Assembly: GCA_029204225.1 (NCBI GenBank) | Contig: CM055105.1 | Location: forward strand, 10,216,927-10,280,926 | Source: Diphasiastrum complanatum | Lineage: Eukaryota > Streptophyta > Lycopodiopsida > Lycopodiales > Lycopodiaceae | DNA length: 64,000 nt | Reading direction: 5' to 3' | In this document: positions 46,567 to 57,459 of the stretch, in pieces | How positions within the stretch are numbered: position 1 is the first letter of the stretch | Layout of the letters: each line of letters starts with the position of its first letter | The notes under the pieces: generated by a model | Databases searched by the model: none | The model's input: the letters and a program-made list of their open reading frames with translations, nothing else | What the model was told of the DNA's origin: nothing | Position numbers and translations under genes: made by a program

Positions 46567-48711
46567 CTTCTCTTGCCTGATTGATCAAAAGCAGAGAATC
46601 GATCATCTGCGTGCTCATCTTCTTACTATTTTCACAATAACTATGATGCAAATTACCGAGCTAGATACTTACCCCACTAGCCTTCGTTGATTTTGAAGAT
46701 GCGACATTTTCATTTTAATCTAATCGGTGTGAGATTGGAAAGCAAAGCTGAGCAAGAGTCTATTTTAGGACAACTTTGTTTGGTTAATTGTGTTGTCTAA
46801 TAAAATGAAATAATAAAATCAAAAAATCTTATCATGTCATTTCTCTTCATGTGAACTCAATAACAAGCTAGTATTTAGCAATTTTAGATTTACAAGTCCA
46901 AAATTGTCTTCTAAAAGACAAGAAGACGAAGTTGTATCATAAGAGGTCGAAGTGTCTAGTGCTTGCACCAAACTTTGTTATTGTATATTGAAGTTCTAAA
47001 TGTATGCAATCGAGTTACTATTGTGATGTTATGTCACAAAGTTCTTGCCATAATGCTAAGTTGTTGGAATAACCACAAAAAAAACATCATGACAATCCAT
47101 AAACATTTTCTTGTAAAAGGTATGAACACCCATCAAAATTTTACTAAACTATTCTTCTACATTCTTTTAATCTTCACAAAAAGTTAAAATGTGACAATAT
47201 GACATGGCAAGGCCCTTGTGGCACAATATCACATTGTTCTTGTTTAGGTTGTGGCCTAACACAACCTCAATGGCACTTTTGTGCATAGTCGGAAGCACAC
47301 ACATTCATAAGAACTTGGCAAGTGGGCCGAACTAGTGAGGGAGCAAGAACATGGTAGTATGACTTGATTCAAAAGGGCACAAAATCGATCTTTGCAACAA
47401 TCCACAACAGAATCACATGCAACAAAAATAAGTTGTGACCTTGTAGTCTACGTGAGATGTCATATGCTTGGAACCCCTTTTTTGTAGTTTTAATTTTTCA
47501 ATCAACGATGCAAGTAGACATCTATATTTTTACTTTATCTTGTAGAGTAGTGTTGCTTTCACATGCGAGTTCTCTTTGCCCATCTGTATCGCCAATCCAT
47601 AGAAAAGCTAGCAAATGCTCTACTACGTGAGCTACCCAATCCGCAACGCATCTTATGCTCAATGCTCACTTCATGTTTTCTGGGCTAGGCTCTAATTAGC
47701 CTCATGCCATAGCCGATCGCCCATCTCAAACCTGTGCATGCTCTTATGTTACAAGTCTGAAACTGCATTCCATTTTGACCCACTCATGGTTTGATGTATA
47801 GGTCTTATATCCACTCCTTATATTCCCCCACATATGTTTTGGAGAACAATCCAATTTTTTGCCACTATTTATTTGGTATGAGTTATTTCTCTTGAGTGGA
47901 CGATGTATTAGAATTTACTCCTCTGTAACCATAACCATGCTCAATATGATTGTATAATGTGATAGTTGTCACAACTTCCTCACATTGAACAAAAAATCTG
48001 AGAGTAAAAAGAAGCATATATTTGTAAAGGCATTCATATACTTTCTTGTAAGAAGGTAAAACACAAAAAGGAATTTGATAATTTTCAATCATATTTAATA
48101 TTTTAATCTTGCAAAGCAACCCCTTGGTACTACGCAAAAAGTCCTCTAACATAAACCTACAATATCTCTTTAAGGTTATGTATTAGATACATAGGCAATT
48201 GTGAGAGTAGATTTTTAGCTTTACCTCGGAAACTTAATCTATTGTGATACTTTGCTAAAAGATGAGATGTCATTTATAAGTGAGTTTGAGCATGAAAATG
48301 GATTTTATATTTATTTTATTTTGATTTTTTTAATGCAATTTTTTTTTATAATCTAACTAAAATGCTCATCATGAATAATGTGAAGATTCTTGTGATATAT
48401 CAAGCACCTTGTTTGTTTATGAAAAGTATCCACCAGGACAACAAAAAAAAAAGAAGAAATTTTAATGCTACATGGCTATTAGATCTGACATAGGCGTTGT
48501 GATCAAAATATCTACTTTCTTAAAATCAGAAAAGGTATTTAAATGTTACAAACTGAAATTGAGTTGAGGCAAGTGTGGCAAATTCTATCTAGCCATCATC
48601 ATGCTAGCAACTTGGCTTCACTTGAATTTCTTCTAATAAACTGTTTTCCGAAAAGACCTAATCTTTACAATTTGACCGCTCACAACGCTTTATTCATGAA
48701 AATGCTTCACG
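46567..48711. other. Right-arm partner of the dioxygenase 3' flank, no recognised gene
   Basis: Reverse-complement partner of about 2706-4273 with the 753-bp left-arm block missing, plus a right-arm-only part near 46850-47400. It includes the 89-aa frame at 47883-48152, identical in protein to the left-arm one. No motifs recognised. Confidence 0.4.
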
Positions 48712-49478
48712 TCAATTAATCACAGAGTTATTGATGGCAAATGACTGAATAAGACGTTTTCCCAAAACGCGGGAAAGATCTTGTGATCCATTCCCGGAAA
48801 GTAAAACGTGACGTAGGATCTCCTTGTGCTTTGGTTGTTCACAATAACTCTGTGCTGGGCACTTTTGTATCTCCCATATGTAATGATCTACAATTCAAAA
48901 AAATATAGGAGCATCACTCATATAGCAATGTAGGTTTGCCGACTACATATGAGCTAAAACTTTTGAAACAGTCTCATTTCTCCATGGAGCGTGAAGGGAG
49001 GTACACTAAAACAGCAATATTTGCGTGTTGCACTAACCTCAATTTGATCTGCTAGATTGACGACGAATGCATTCGGATAAGGTGGCACCAGCTCCCATGT
49101 ATCGTTTTCGTCAGCCACTTGTAATCCCTCGCTCTCTTGCATCAGAATGCTAATGCCTGCAATGTCGGAGTGTGCATGGAGGCCAAAAGTTTTTCCTGGC
49201 TCTGGGCAGGGAGGATAACACTGGAATGCTATTTGCTGCTGTATCTCCGGATCCCCCATAGCCTCCATCAGGTACGTGGGTTTCAGCCCGAGATTCTCAG
49301 AGATGACAGCTAGCAACCTATGAGTTAGATCCAGCACTGCTGCTGTGTACTTTTCCACAGTCTCTCTGAAATCAGCTGGCTGTTGTGGCCAGAGTTGGTA
49401 CTCCCTTTCGGACAGTGGGAGAGTTTGAATGAGCACACTTTCACGCCAGTGTTGAGGCTCAGAATCTGTAAGGACCAT
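48712..49478 (-). pseudogene. 2OG-Fe(II) dioxygenase, right-arm pseudogene
   Basis: Reverse-orientation copy of the gene at 1605-2705. A 256-bp deletion removes the start codon and residues 1-83, with GTAT at both deletion ends, so the frame can begin only at the old Met84 (49476-49478) or be fused to leader sequence. Exon 2 has an 85-bp deletion (left coordinates 2564-2648) that shifts the frame after FPA and removes the PQLVDPK region. The HxD, His and RxS residues are still encoded before that point. Scattered substitutions (Pro111 to Gln, Arg154 to Met, Asp176 to Glu, Val205 to Ala) separate it from the intact copy. The remaining leader with its TATA box (near 49585) is intact. Confidence 0.88.
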
Positions 49479-49846
49479 ACTTACTATTGTTGACTGATCA
49501 AAATCGTAGACTGGATAGATGACTGGCGTTGTGCAGTGAGTGAGTACTGAAGCTTGCCGGGTGACAGGTGTGTTGTGTTTAGTCCTTTTAAATAAACAAA
49601 ACTTGACAGGCCGGCTATGTTGTGCACTAATAGACACGACACATCCTGCCTGTCGCTTGTTTATGGTTTTATCTTACTACTTGCCAAGAAGATAACGTGA
49701 TAGCAGCACTTTCAAGTTTCTGCCAAGTTCCAACAAGAAGTAAGACAAAAGGCATTGACTTCACGTTATTAGCAGGCCTGCTGATAACGGGCTTAAAACG
49801 GACTTTTTAAATGCCCTAGTCTTTCAAGCCCTGCATAACAACTTGG

Positions 49847-50560
49847 TTATATCGCCTTTTGCTGGAAAGTGTTGTTCTTCATTGAGCTGACATGAAGTAG
49901 TCGCTTCAAAGCGTCATTCTTATTCGAACTTGCTTCTTCCTTCAGTTCTTCTCTCAGGCTAACCTTCTCCAAACCGTCATCTGATGAGAGTAGAGGACTC
50001 ACATTCTCAATTGTCCGCGTAATTTCAGGACGTGTGTTACTCATCGCTGCATGTTCATGGCCTGCATGTTCATGGCCTACATCCTGCTCGTGTAGCTGCT
50101 GATCTTTAGGCTTTGGTGAAGAGGCGTGATGACAATTTCAGGTGTCTGAGTGACATTTAAAGTTGTGCCCTCCACCTTTGCACCATGCTCCAAATCTGTT
50201 GGGTTCCGTTCCTCTTCTTCCTTCGGTTCTTCTCTCAGGCCAAACCCTCATCTGATAAGAGTAAAGGACTCAAATTCTCAATTGTACTCGTAGTTTCAGG
50301 AGGTGTGTTACTCATCATTGCATGTTCATCGCCTACATGCTGCTCCTGTAGCTGCTCTTCTTTACGTTTTGGTGATTTCAGGAGGTGTGTTACTCATCGT
50401 TGCATGTTCATCACCTATATGCTGCTCCTCTAGCTACTGTTCTTTACACTTTGGTGAAGAAGGAGGTGTGTTACTCATCGTTGCATGTTCATCACCTATA
50501 TGCTGCTCCTCTAGCTACTGTTCTTTACACTTTGGTGAAGAAGGCATGATGACAACACTA
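49847..50560 (-). repeat. Right-arm copies of the repeated coding-like module
   Basis: Partner of about 600-1229. It contains the 65-aa frame (49847-50044) and the module units. A unit of about 82 bp has duplicated again at about 50378-50545: GAAGGAGGTGTGTTACTC follows GTGAAGAAGG directly, so this arm has one more copy than the left. All units carry stops in at least part of the frame. Confidence 0.6.
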
Positions 50561-50638
50561 GTTGTCTGAGTAACCTATACGCTCTTCACCTCTACTCTCT
50601 ACGATACGCAGGTACGCTCTACGAATACCCAGGCCCTA

Positions 50639-50692
50639 CTGATAACGTAGTAGATAACGGGCCCTGCGCGTCCCGTTATCTTACGTTATTAG
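50639..50692. repeat. 54-bp foldback, right-arm copy
   Basis: Partner of 472-525 with the same arms (AATAACGTAGTAGATAACGGG) and a slightly different GC core (CCTGCGCGTC). Confidence 0.7.
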
Positions 50693-51217
50693 CACTTTTT
50701 TTTTTTAAATATCTCATTTGATACTGTATACCGTATGAATACATCGTAGCCGTGGAGAGAGAGAACTGTTTTTTGGTTGGCGATGGTGAACCTCTTCAAT
50801 CCTGTGTGTTCCTAGTATCTGCCATTCCTAGTATCTGCCAGAAATCGACAGGTTTTTTAGTTTGAATTTTCATTGGAGCGCAATTCCATAGGTTTCCTTC
50901 CTCATTTCTCCTCAACGGTTTCAAGCAATTCGAATTCCAGTGCTGTGAATGCTGTGGGAAGGAAATATACAACTAAACATGAAGTAGCGGATCTGAAGCA
51001 GCTCTTGACATATATCTAGATCCAAGGCACACGGAAGGCTTGGAAAGGTGAGAGCAAGGAGCAATTGTTGCTGCTGCAGCAACAACGAACAACAACGAAA
51101 GCAAAGAAATTTTTGTTTCTGTGTTTCTGCTTTGTGTATTGTCGTGACGAATGCGTCGTATCTACTGAATGTTGTATAAAGAAAAAAATCCCGTACATAT
51201 ATGTTGTCCAACTAAAT

Positions 51218-51289
51218 ACAGACGGCGGATTACGGGATTTTATTAGCCCGTTTACAGACGGCGGATTACGGGATTTTATTAGCCCGTTT
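51218..51289. repeat. 36-bp exact tandem duplication
   Basis: Two units (51218-51253 and 51254-51289), each starting ACAGACGGCGG and ending AGCCCGTTT. Just outside the visible end of the inverted repeat. Confidence 0.85.
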
Positions 51290-51309
51290 CAGCCTCGTTA
51301 GAAATTCCA

Positions 51310-51430
51310 AGTGCTAATTTCAGGAGGTGTGTTACTCATCGTTGCATGTTCATCGCCTACATGCTGCTCCTCTAGCTACTGTTCTTTACACTTTGGTGAA
51401 GAATGTTCTTTACACTTTGGTGAAGAAGGT
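51310..51430 (-). repeat. Extra copy of the repeated module outside the inverted repeat
   Basis: Matches the unit at about 50378-50545 (AGGAGGTGTGTTACTCATCG...TTTACACTTTGGTGAAGAA), followed by the same TGATGACAAC...GTTGTCTGAGTAACC flank and a foldback. The whole module-plus-foldback block was therefore duplicated. Confidence 0.65.
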
Positions 51431-51525
51431 GTGATGACAACATTAGTTGTCTGAGTAACCTATACACTCTTCACCTCTACTCTCTACGGATACGCATGTA
51501 CGCTCTACGAATACGTAGGCCCTGC

Positions 51526-51663
51526 TAATAACGAAAGGTAACGGGCCTGGGAAGGCCCATTCCGGGTTTTTATTGAGTCGTGGGCTTGCCGTCCCGGGCT
51601 CGCCCATGGCCCAATAAAACCCCGGAATGGGCCTTCCCAGGCCCGTTATCTATTACGTTATTA
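51526..51663. repeat. 138-bp foldback with about 50-bp arms
   Basis: The left arm 51526-51575 and right arm 51612-51663 are near-perfect reverse complements (TAATAACG...ACGGGCCTGGGAAGGCCC). The loop is GC-rich and holds GCCGTCCCGGGCTCGCCC. It belongs to the AATAACG family seen at 472-525 and 50639-50692 but is much larger. MITE or foldback character is inferred. Confidence 0.75.
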
Positions 51664-51780
51664 TCACTTTGAAGTTTAAACGAAGGCAAAACAGGCGGAT
51701 AAACGTGTCTGTATTGATGTATTCATATTGTATTGAGACCGTATGAATATACACAGAATGGGATATTAAAAAAAAAAGGT

Positions 51781-51905
51781 GATAATGACGTCACATAACA
51801 GCCCCCGTTATTGAGTTTTTTTGGGGGGCTCGCCCTCCCGGTCTCACCTCCCCAAAAACTCGTAACGGCCCCTATGGCCCGTTATCTAATACGTAATTGT
51901 CGTTG
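51781..51905. repeat. Diverged foldback of the same family
   Basis: Imperfect inverted repeat. The left side GATAATGACGT...CCCGTTATTGAGTTTTTTTGGGG faces the right side CCCCAAAAACTCGTAACGG...CCCGTTATCTAATACGT. It has gaps, but shares the same terminal and core words as the neighbouring foldback. Confidence 0.5.
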
Positions 51906-52238
51906 GCCTAATTTTAATGCCCTTTTAGGCCCTATCAAAATAATATAGGGCCCGATCATCTTTTTTTTATTTATTGATTGATAATATTCCTTGGGTGCGA
52001 CATCGCGTGGATGCGACATCGCATGGAGAGAGTGCTATGGCTTGCCTGGGTGCAACAGCCCGTGGACAGAGAGAGAGAGAGAGCGAGGAGAGAGGAGAGC
52101 GTCCAGAGGTAGGGAGAGCGAGAGCGGAGCGAGGAGAGAGGATAAAGATAGAGATAGGGGAGAGAGCGAGAGCGAATAGAGGAGAGAGAGAGTGGGGAGA
52201 GAAGAGAGGATAGAGAGAGAGAGCGTGCCGACGGAGGC

Positions 52239-52506
<268 letters not shown>

Positions 52507-52824
52507 TGCACGAAGGGAGGGAGGACAATGAGAGAGAGCGTGCTGACGGAGGCAGGGAGGGAGAGAGAGAGAGTAGAGAGGAGAGTGTGCCGAGGGAGGG
52601 AGGAGAGACAAAGAGGAGAGCGTGAGATAGAGGAAAGAGGAGAGCGTGCGAAGGTAGGATAAGAGAGAGTGGAGAGAGGATAGAGCACCGAGGGGAGGGG
52701 CAGAGAAAAATCGCGAGGGTAAAAAAATACAAAATTCCACGTCCTTTGAATCAATAATATTACATTCCATCATAAACAAAATTTAAAATATAAAAATCAA
52801 AATGCTCCAATTGTGGTGTGCACC

Positions 52825-52825
<1 letters not shown>

Positions 52826-52894
<69 letters not shown>
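52826..52894. repeat. (CT)n microsatellite
   Basis: An uninterrupted CT tract of about 34 units, opposite in strand sense to the GA tracts about 330 bp away, so the two could pair as an inverted repeat. Confidence 0.95.
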
Positions 52895-52897
<3 letters not shown>

Positions 52898-53037
52898 CTT
52901 CCTTCCTTTTAACTTGTATGCATTCCATTTTCATTTGAATGATGTTGCATTTCATAGCATTAGAGCAAACCCTAGCAATTGTCGAGTGTAATGGTACTAC
53001 GATGATATTCTGTAAAGGAGCGAAATAAGAGATATAT

Positions 53038-54150
53038 TTAGATTGGAAGGTGAAAATCACAATTACAAAAAATAGAATAATAATTAAGGTATAAGGTCAT
53101 AGAATAATAACTTACAAGATCACCTTTTTTTGTTGTAATGTCATGGCCACCACTAGACACTTCAGTTCTCACTAGTTCATGATGAATCCTTGTTGGATAC
53201 CTTTTCTGAAACTCCAAAAAACTTTCTTTGCTCAGCAAGGTTTTAGAATAAGCTTTGTATTTTTCCATCATGGCATCCAATGCCTCATTGCTAGATTTCT
53301 AGTTGCCATCCATCACAATATCAATCTTGGGCTCGAGATCATCATAATCATAATCAATAATATCAGAAAATTCTAACAATTCTTTTGAAAAAATTGAAAA
53401 GATTTCATCTTTTCTCAAATTAAAAACATCTTCAATATCATTGAATGATAAATAATAATCATCATTTATAATATATACAGGAAGATCCAGTAAATTTTTC
53501 TTCCTAAAAGGAGTTTTTGAAGATTTACAATCGAACATCATTATTGAGCGACAAGTGGTCTGCTCATATTCATATGCCATTTCAGCTTCAGCTTCAGCAC
53601 CTATATCAATGTCATCTTCATCTTCATCCAACATAGAAGATGAAGGGATGGTGGGTAAATCTAATGAAGATGAACCAACGGGCTCATCTTCTAGTACTTC
53701 AACAGAGATGAAAAACATAAATGTCATGCCTTTTATAAGAAGACGTCATTTTCTATTGTGAATACTACAATGAGTAATTTTTTTGAAGTTGTCAAGTAAT
53801 TTTGAGTATTTCCTATCGTGCTTTTGTTTGGAAGATGGTTGGGAATGTACAAGATCTGAGACATGAACAAAACTACAATTGTCTACATCCATATATGGGG
53901 TAGTAATTACATGACCAAATTTATCAAGAAGATCAACTAGCTGAAAACGATTCTCATAAACTAACTTATCAATATCGAAAGTAGAAAAGAAAAGAGAAAT
54001 AAAATAATCTATTTGTTTAGAGAGAATTTCACTACTAGCTAAGAATTCCCTCAGTTTATCCTCCGAAGATGTTGAGGTAGACATAGTACTAATTGTAAAG
54101 TTTAAAAAAAAAAACAAGTATTGTTTCAACGCGCGTAGACATGAGAGCAA
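53038..54150 (-). other. Possible multi-exon gene, acidic product, unidentified
   Basis: Minus-strand frames in order: 54082-53746, beginning MSTSTSSEDKLREFLASSE and running to LLDNFKKITH; then 53299-53727 with EDEPVGSSSLDLPTIP, an acidic DEDEDDIDIG stretch and IDYDYDDLEPKIDIVMDGN before a stop; then 53038-53280 with MEKYKAYSKTLLSKESFLEF. The break between the first two has a usable acceptor (GTACTAG before AAGATGAGC). Codon content is non-repetitive and the acidic low-complexity linker suggests a real protein. No domain recognised; a degenerate transposon ORF is equally possible. Confidence 0.35.
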
Positions 54151-54794
54151 CTAAAAGCAGATAAAAAATATGCGTTGATTCGCTATTATAGGAAAACAAG
54201 AGGATATCGATTGAACGTGCAATGGGGAATGATGCAAGTAGACCTATAGATGATGGCATGTGCACAGGTGATATCAGTTCAACACGCATGTGATGTGCAA
54301 GGGGATGTACGAAAGCTAACACGCGGGTTGAATCATTACTCAAGGAAGGAGAACAGGAAGTGGAAAGGCTGTGAAAAACAGATTGCAAACTGAAAAGAAA
54401 TTGAAATGAGTCTACATTTGTATATATAAAAGATTGGCTTAAATTGAAGCCATATACTTGTCATATCTTCGACTAGTAGGTGGTATCACAGTAGGCAACC
54501 AATAATATACATACACATGGGGTCCAAACACACACACATTTGATAGTAATCATCACAAAAGTTGGCATGATATTCCATAATTTATGGGTGCAAATTTCAA
54601 GACACTCACCAGATGACACGTAGCAGTTATTATTCTAAAATATAATTAAAAAAGTATTTTATGGATTTCCACCAGATCCTAGAATTTATGGATGCAAAAT
54701 TCGAGGCTGACATGACCTTAAACATACCCAATCATGATTGCAAATTTTAATGAAGGACATTAATGATTGGCTACGCGTCCCATCCCCTAAATCT
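54151..54794. other. Intergenic AT-rich DNA between divergent loci
   Basis: Separates the minus-strand gene at 53.0-54.15 kb from the plus-strand H3-like locus. No feature before the TATA box at 54795. Confidence 0.5.
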
Positions 54795-54803
54795 TATATA
54801 AAT
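54795..54803 (+). promoter_or_regulatory. Putative TATA box of the H3-like locus
   Basis: TATATAAAT about 320 bp upstream of the ATG at 55122. It predicts transcription start near 54825-54830, just before a repeat-structured leader. Confidence 0.5.
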
Positions 54804-54857
54804 GCCCATTTCGGTCATAAAAAATTTTATGACCTCCTCGTTCGCTCGCTCACTCGC

Positions 54858-55121
54858 TCCTAATATTGATTCAATGCACATTCAGCTATCTCCATTACTC
54901 TCATCATCTACTTTGCGCGTTCAATCGATACTCCACCCTAAATCAATCAGTCTCTCATTTCGATATTGATTCAGCGCATGCACTTATCTCTCCTGCACTG
55001 CCATAAGTCTTTCTACTTGTTAAATTGATACTCCACGGATGACTCATTGTCGATATCGATTCAGCGTGCATTACTTGTCTCCTTCTTTGTTGTAAAGCAT
55101 TCTTGGATGTTCAATCGATAC
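54858..55121 (+). repeat. Leader with three diverged tandem units
   Basis: Three units of about 80-95 bp, each starting TAT(T/C)GATTCA(A/G) and ending near TCAATCGATAC or TAAATTGATAC. The third unit runs directly into the ATG of the H3-like frame. They lie between the TATA box and the start codon, so they would form the 5' untranslated region. Confidence 0.6.
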
Positions 55122-55590
55122 ATGGCGCGAACAAAGCAGAATGCAAGGCTCAGCTCAGGTGGAGTGCCTTTACACACTGTAGCTGAACCAGAAAGACCAC
55201 CACCACCTGCACCTCCTCCACCACCACCACCACCATCTGGTACTCGACCTTCATCACATAGACATACATAGATAGCAAGCAACACCAAGGAGAGTGGGTC
55301 AGCCCAGAGACCCAACATGGCTGAAAGATATCAGGAAGCTTCAGAAAATGATGAACCTTCTGATCCCAAAGACTCACATGCAAAGATGCATTAAGTAGGT
55401 GACCAGGGAGATTTCAGTAGATGTGAGGTGGGGTGTGACTTTAGTTGAAGCATTGCACAACGCTTATGAGGATTTTCAAATAGAATTCTTTTCATATTGT
55501 GTGGTCACTATTGTACATGCAAAAAGGGTAACAATAATGCCCAAAGATTTTTTGTTGATTTCTCATATTATGATACGTTTGTCCAAAATC
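55122..55590 (+). pseudogene. Divergent histone H3-like gene, broken
   Basis: The frame at 55122 starts MARTKQNARLSSGG, matching the histone H3 tail (MARTKQTARKSTGG) at 11 of 14 positions, with Lys9 replaced by Leu. It continues through a proline-rich stretch (residues 29-40) to a stop at 55269. The histone fold follows in the +1 frame from 55318: WLKDIRKLQKMMNLLIPK, then TREISVDVRW, VEALHNAYEDF, and HAKRVTIMPKDF near 55516-55551. From NLLI to MPKD it aligns to canonical H3 without gaps. A TAG (55396-55398) sits where H3 has the Glu of VREIA. LLIP and RW recall centromeric H3, while HAKRVTIMPKD is canonical. After MPKDF the C-terminus diverges. Frameshift (or an undetected intron) plus the stop make it a probable pseudogene. 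H3-derived origin is fairly sure; CENH3 identity is not. Confidence 0.65.
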
Positions 55591-55599
55591 TCCATCCAA

Positions 55600-56170
55600 C
55601 ACCTTCTGCTCCACGAGTTGCTGCCACCACATCAAGGAGGAAGAGGAAACAGATTCAACCAAAGAGACTACCAGCAACTATCAACATGTTGCTATCAAAA
55701 TGAGAAGATCCTCATACCCTCCAAAGAAAGTGAGGGCTAATCTAAAGCTAGTGGACCCTTATTCTTCCTCTTCCTCTTCCAAATCCTCTTCACATATTTC
55801 AATTTCTAAATCTCTCTCCAAGACATGAAAAAATCTTCTTCCATATCTCCTCCCAAAACACTGAAATTTCCTTTCATATCTCCCTCCAAGACACAGAAAT
55901 GTCCTTCTAAATCTTCTCAAAAATCAGCATCAAAATCTCCATCCAATTTCTCGTCCAATTCAATATCAAAAGCTCCTCCAGATCAGTTTCTAGATGTCCT
56001 CCCAAATCAGGTTCTAGATCTCCTTCCAAATCCCTTTTCAAATCTCCTTCTCAGTTAGTTTCTAAATCTCACAAATCTCCTCCCAAATCTACCAAATCTC
56101 CTCTCAAATCTATTGAACAGTCTACACACTCTCTTCTCCACCTCGTCCTAATGGTGGAGAATCAGATTCA
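55600..56170 (+). other. Ser/Pro/Lys-rich coding-like region
   Basis: Successive frames encode a basic stretch (TSRRKRKQIQPKR near 55630-55670), then SYPPKKVRAN, then KKSSSISPPKT, ISPSKTQKCPSK, ASKSPSN (55825-55990), and in a shifted frame SRSPSKSLFKSPS, KSPPKSTKSPLK (to about 56120). The underlying unit is TCTCC(T/A)(C/T)CCAAATCT-like. SPxK motifs are known from linker-histone tails and other DNA-binding tails. Three frames are used, so it is either spliced or decayed. Confidence 0.4.
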
Positions 56171-56173
56171 TTT

Positions 56174-57420
56174 TTGAATGTGCAAATCAATACTTTTTTT
56201 CCGGACGATAGATTGAGTCATGTTTATTTACCTCTTCATGCCTCTCCTTCATTATCTTTTGTAGATTCTAATAAATATGATCAGTATGATCAATTACTTT
56301 CCACTTATCTACAATCTTTTGGTGTGCATTACAATTTTCAATCTCTCCTTTCAGAAATCAATCATACTCTGACTGCAATAGACACAATTGAATTAGAAAA
56401 TAAAGATGAAATGTTAGAGGACGATGTTGGAGTTGGGATTATGAGGTATTTTCTGAGTATTATCACACACCAATTTTTGTAGAATTAAAAATTTTGTCTA
56501 TCCATTTTCTAAATAATATTCATTATCCCCAATTTAAAGTATTTTATATGGATAAATACGTTTCAAATATGAGAACAAACGCACCTTTGATTATGGCGCC
56601 ATATATATACAAGTAAGTAAGCTTTTATTTTCACAATTTAATTATTGTTATATTTCTTGAGATATCATATATAGAAGTTAATCCTGACTCACATGCCAAT
56701 TTGTTATTGCATATGTTTTGGGATTATATGTATATAGCAATGGTATATGCAACCTAGTGTGCATAAGAATGAATTTGATCTTGCACCCACACAAGGCTAC
56801 AAAAATCCTTATACGAATATTGGTTGAAAACTTTCCTATGCCAAGTGCAACGACATACACGAAACTAGAGTGGATAGATGCAAAGGTGATTTTCATATTT
56901 CTTTTTTCAGCTCGCATTTTAATGTTTTATATATAATTGACGCTCACGGTGCACATTGAAGCAATATCTCATTGGTTTTCATTTTCAAATTTCTAATATT
57001 GACTGTTTTGTTTGTTTGTGCAGTCCTCCCAGCAACAAGATTGTGTTAGTTGTAATGGTATACAATCTTCAACACAAGATCATTCTTTATGTGGCTGGCT
57101 CAACAAGACTCTCTTCCCGATATATGGAAGGTCATATTTTTAGTTAGAAAATTATTGTGAATTTATTATTGTCAGTCATGAGATCTATCTCTGAAATTAG
57201 TCTTTGTTATATTTCTAACATATGTTTCTAGTACAAGTTTTTTTATTGAATTTGTTTTTTTAATTTTCCTGCATGTCAGCCATGCGACAAGGGATCTGGC
57301 ATTTTCGACATGAAGCATTAAAGATATTGGTGGAAAATTCCCCTTGTTGATATTCCAGACGCTAGTCCAACAAAGGTTCTTCCATCTAGAGAAGTGGATT
57401 TATAAATCATAGAGCAAAAG
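56174..57420 (+). other. Possible exons of an unidentified gene
   Basis: An open frame at 56174-56482 (VQINTFFPDDRLSHVYLPLH, then DQLLSTYLQSFGVHYNFQS, ELENKDEMLEDDVG) is followed by coding-like blocks near 56540-56610, 56750-56885, 57024-57130 and 57283-57405. Several are bounded by AG and GT (AAGTAAGT near 56610, GTGCAG near 57023, GTCAG near 57282). The product is not recognised. It could be host or transposon sequence. Confidence 0.3.
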
Positions 57421-57459
57421 AAAGATGAATAGAAAAAATGAATGGTCTCCCTTCATGTG

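Larger units (their letters stand above)
34901..51149 (-). repeat. Right arm of the large inverted repeat
   Basis: Reverse-complement partner of 1-7739. Pairing is interrupted by right-arm-only sequence at about 36690-45640, which contains most of copia C1, a second copia relic and AT-rich DNA. The inner end is CTCGATC at 34901, after which the arms share nothing. Sequence beyond 51149 would pair with DNA left of the window, so the repeat may continue. The right dioxygenase is broken by deletions. Confidence 0.9.

Noticed and set aside
55122-55271. Chance similarity to the H3 tail only
   Set aside because: The tail alone would be weak, but the downstream gapless match to the H3 fold in the same orientation and order makes coincidence unlikely.
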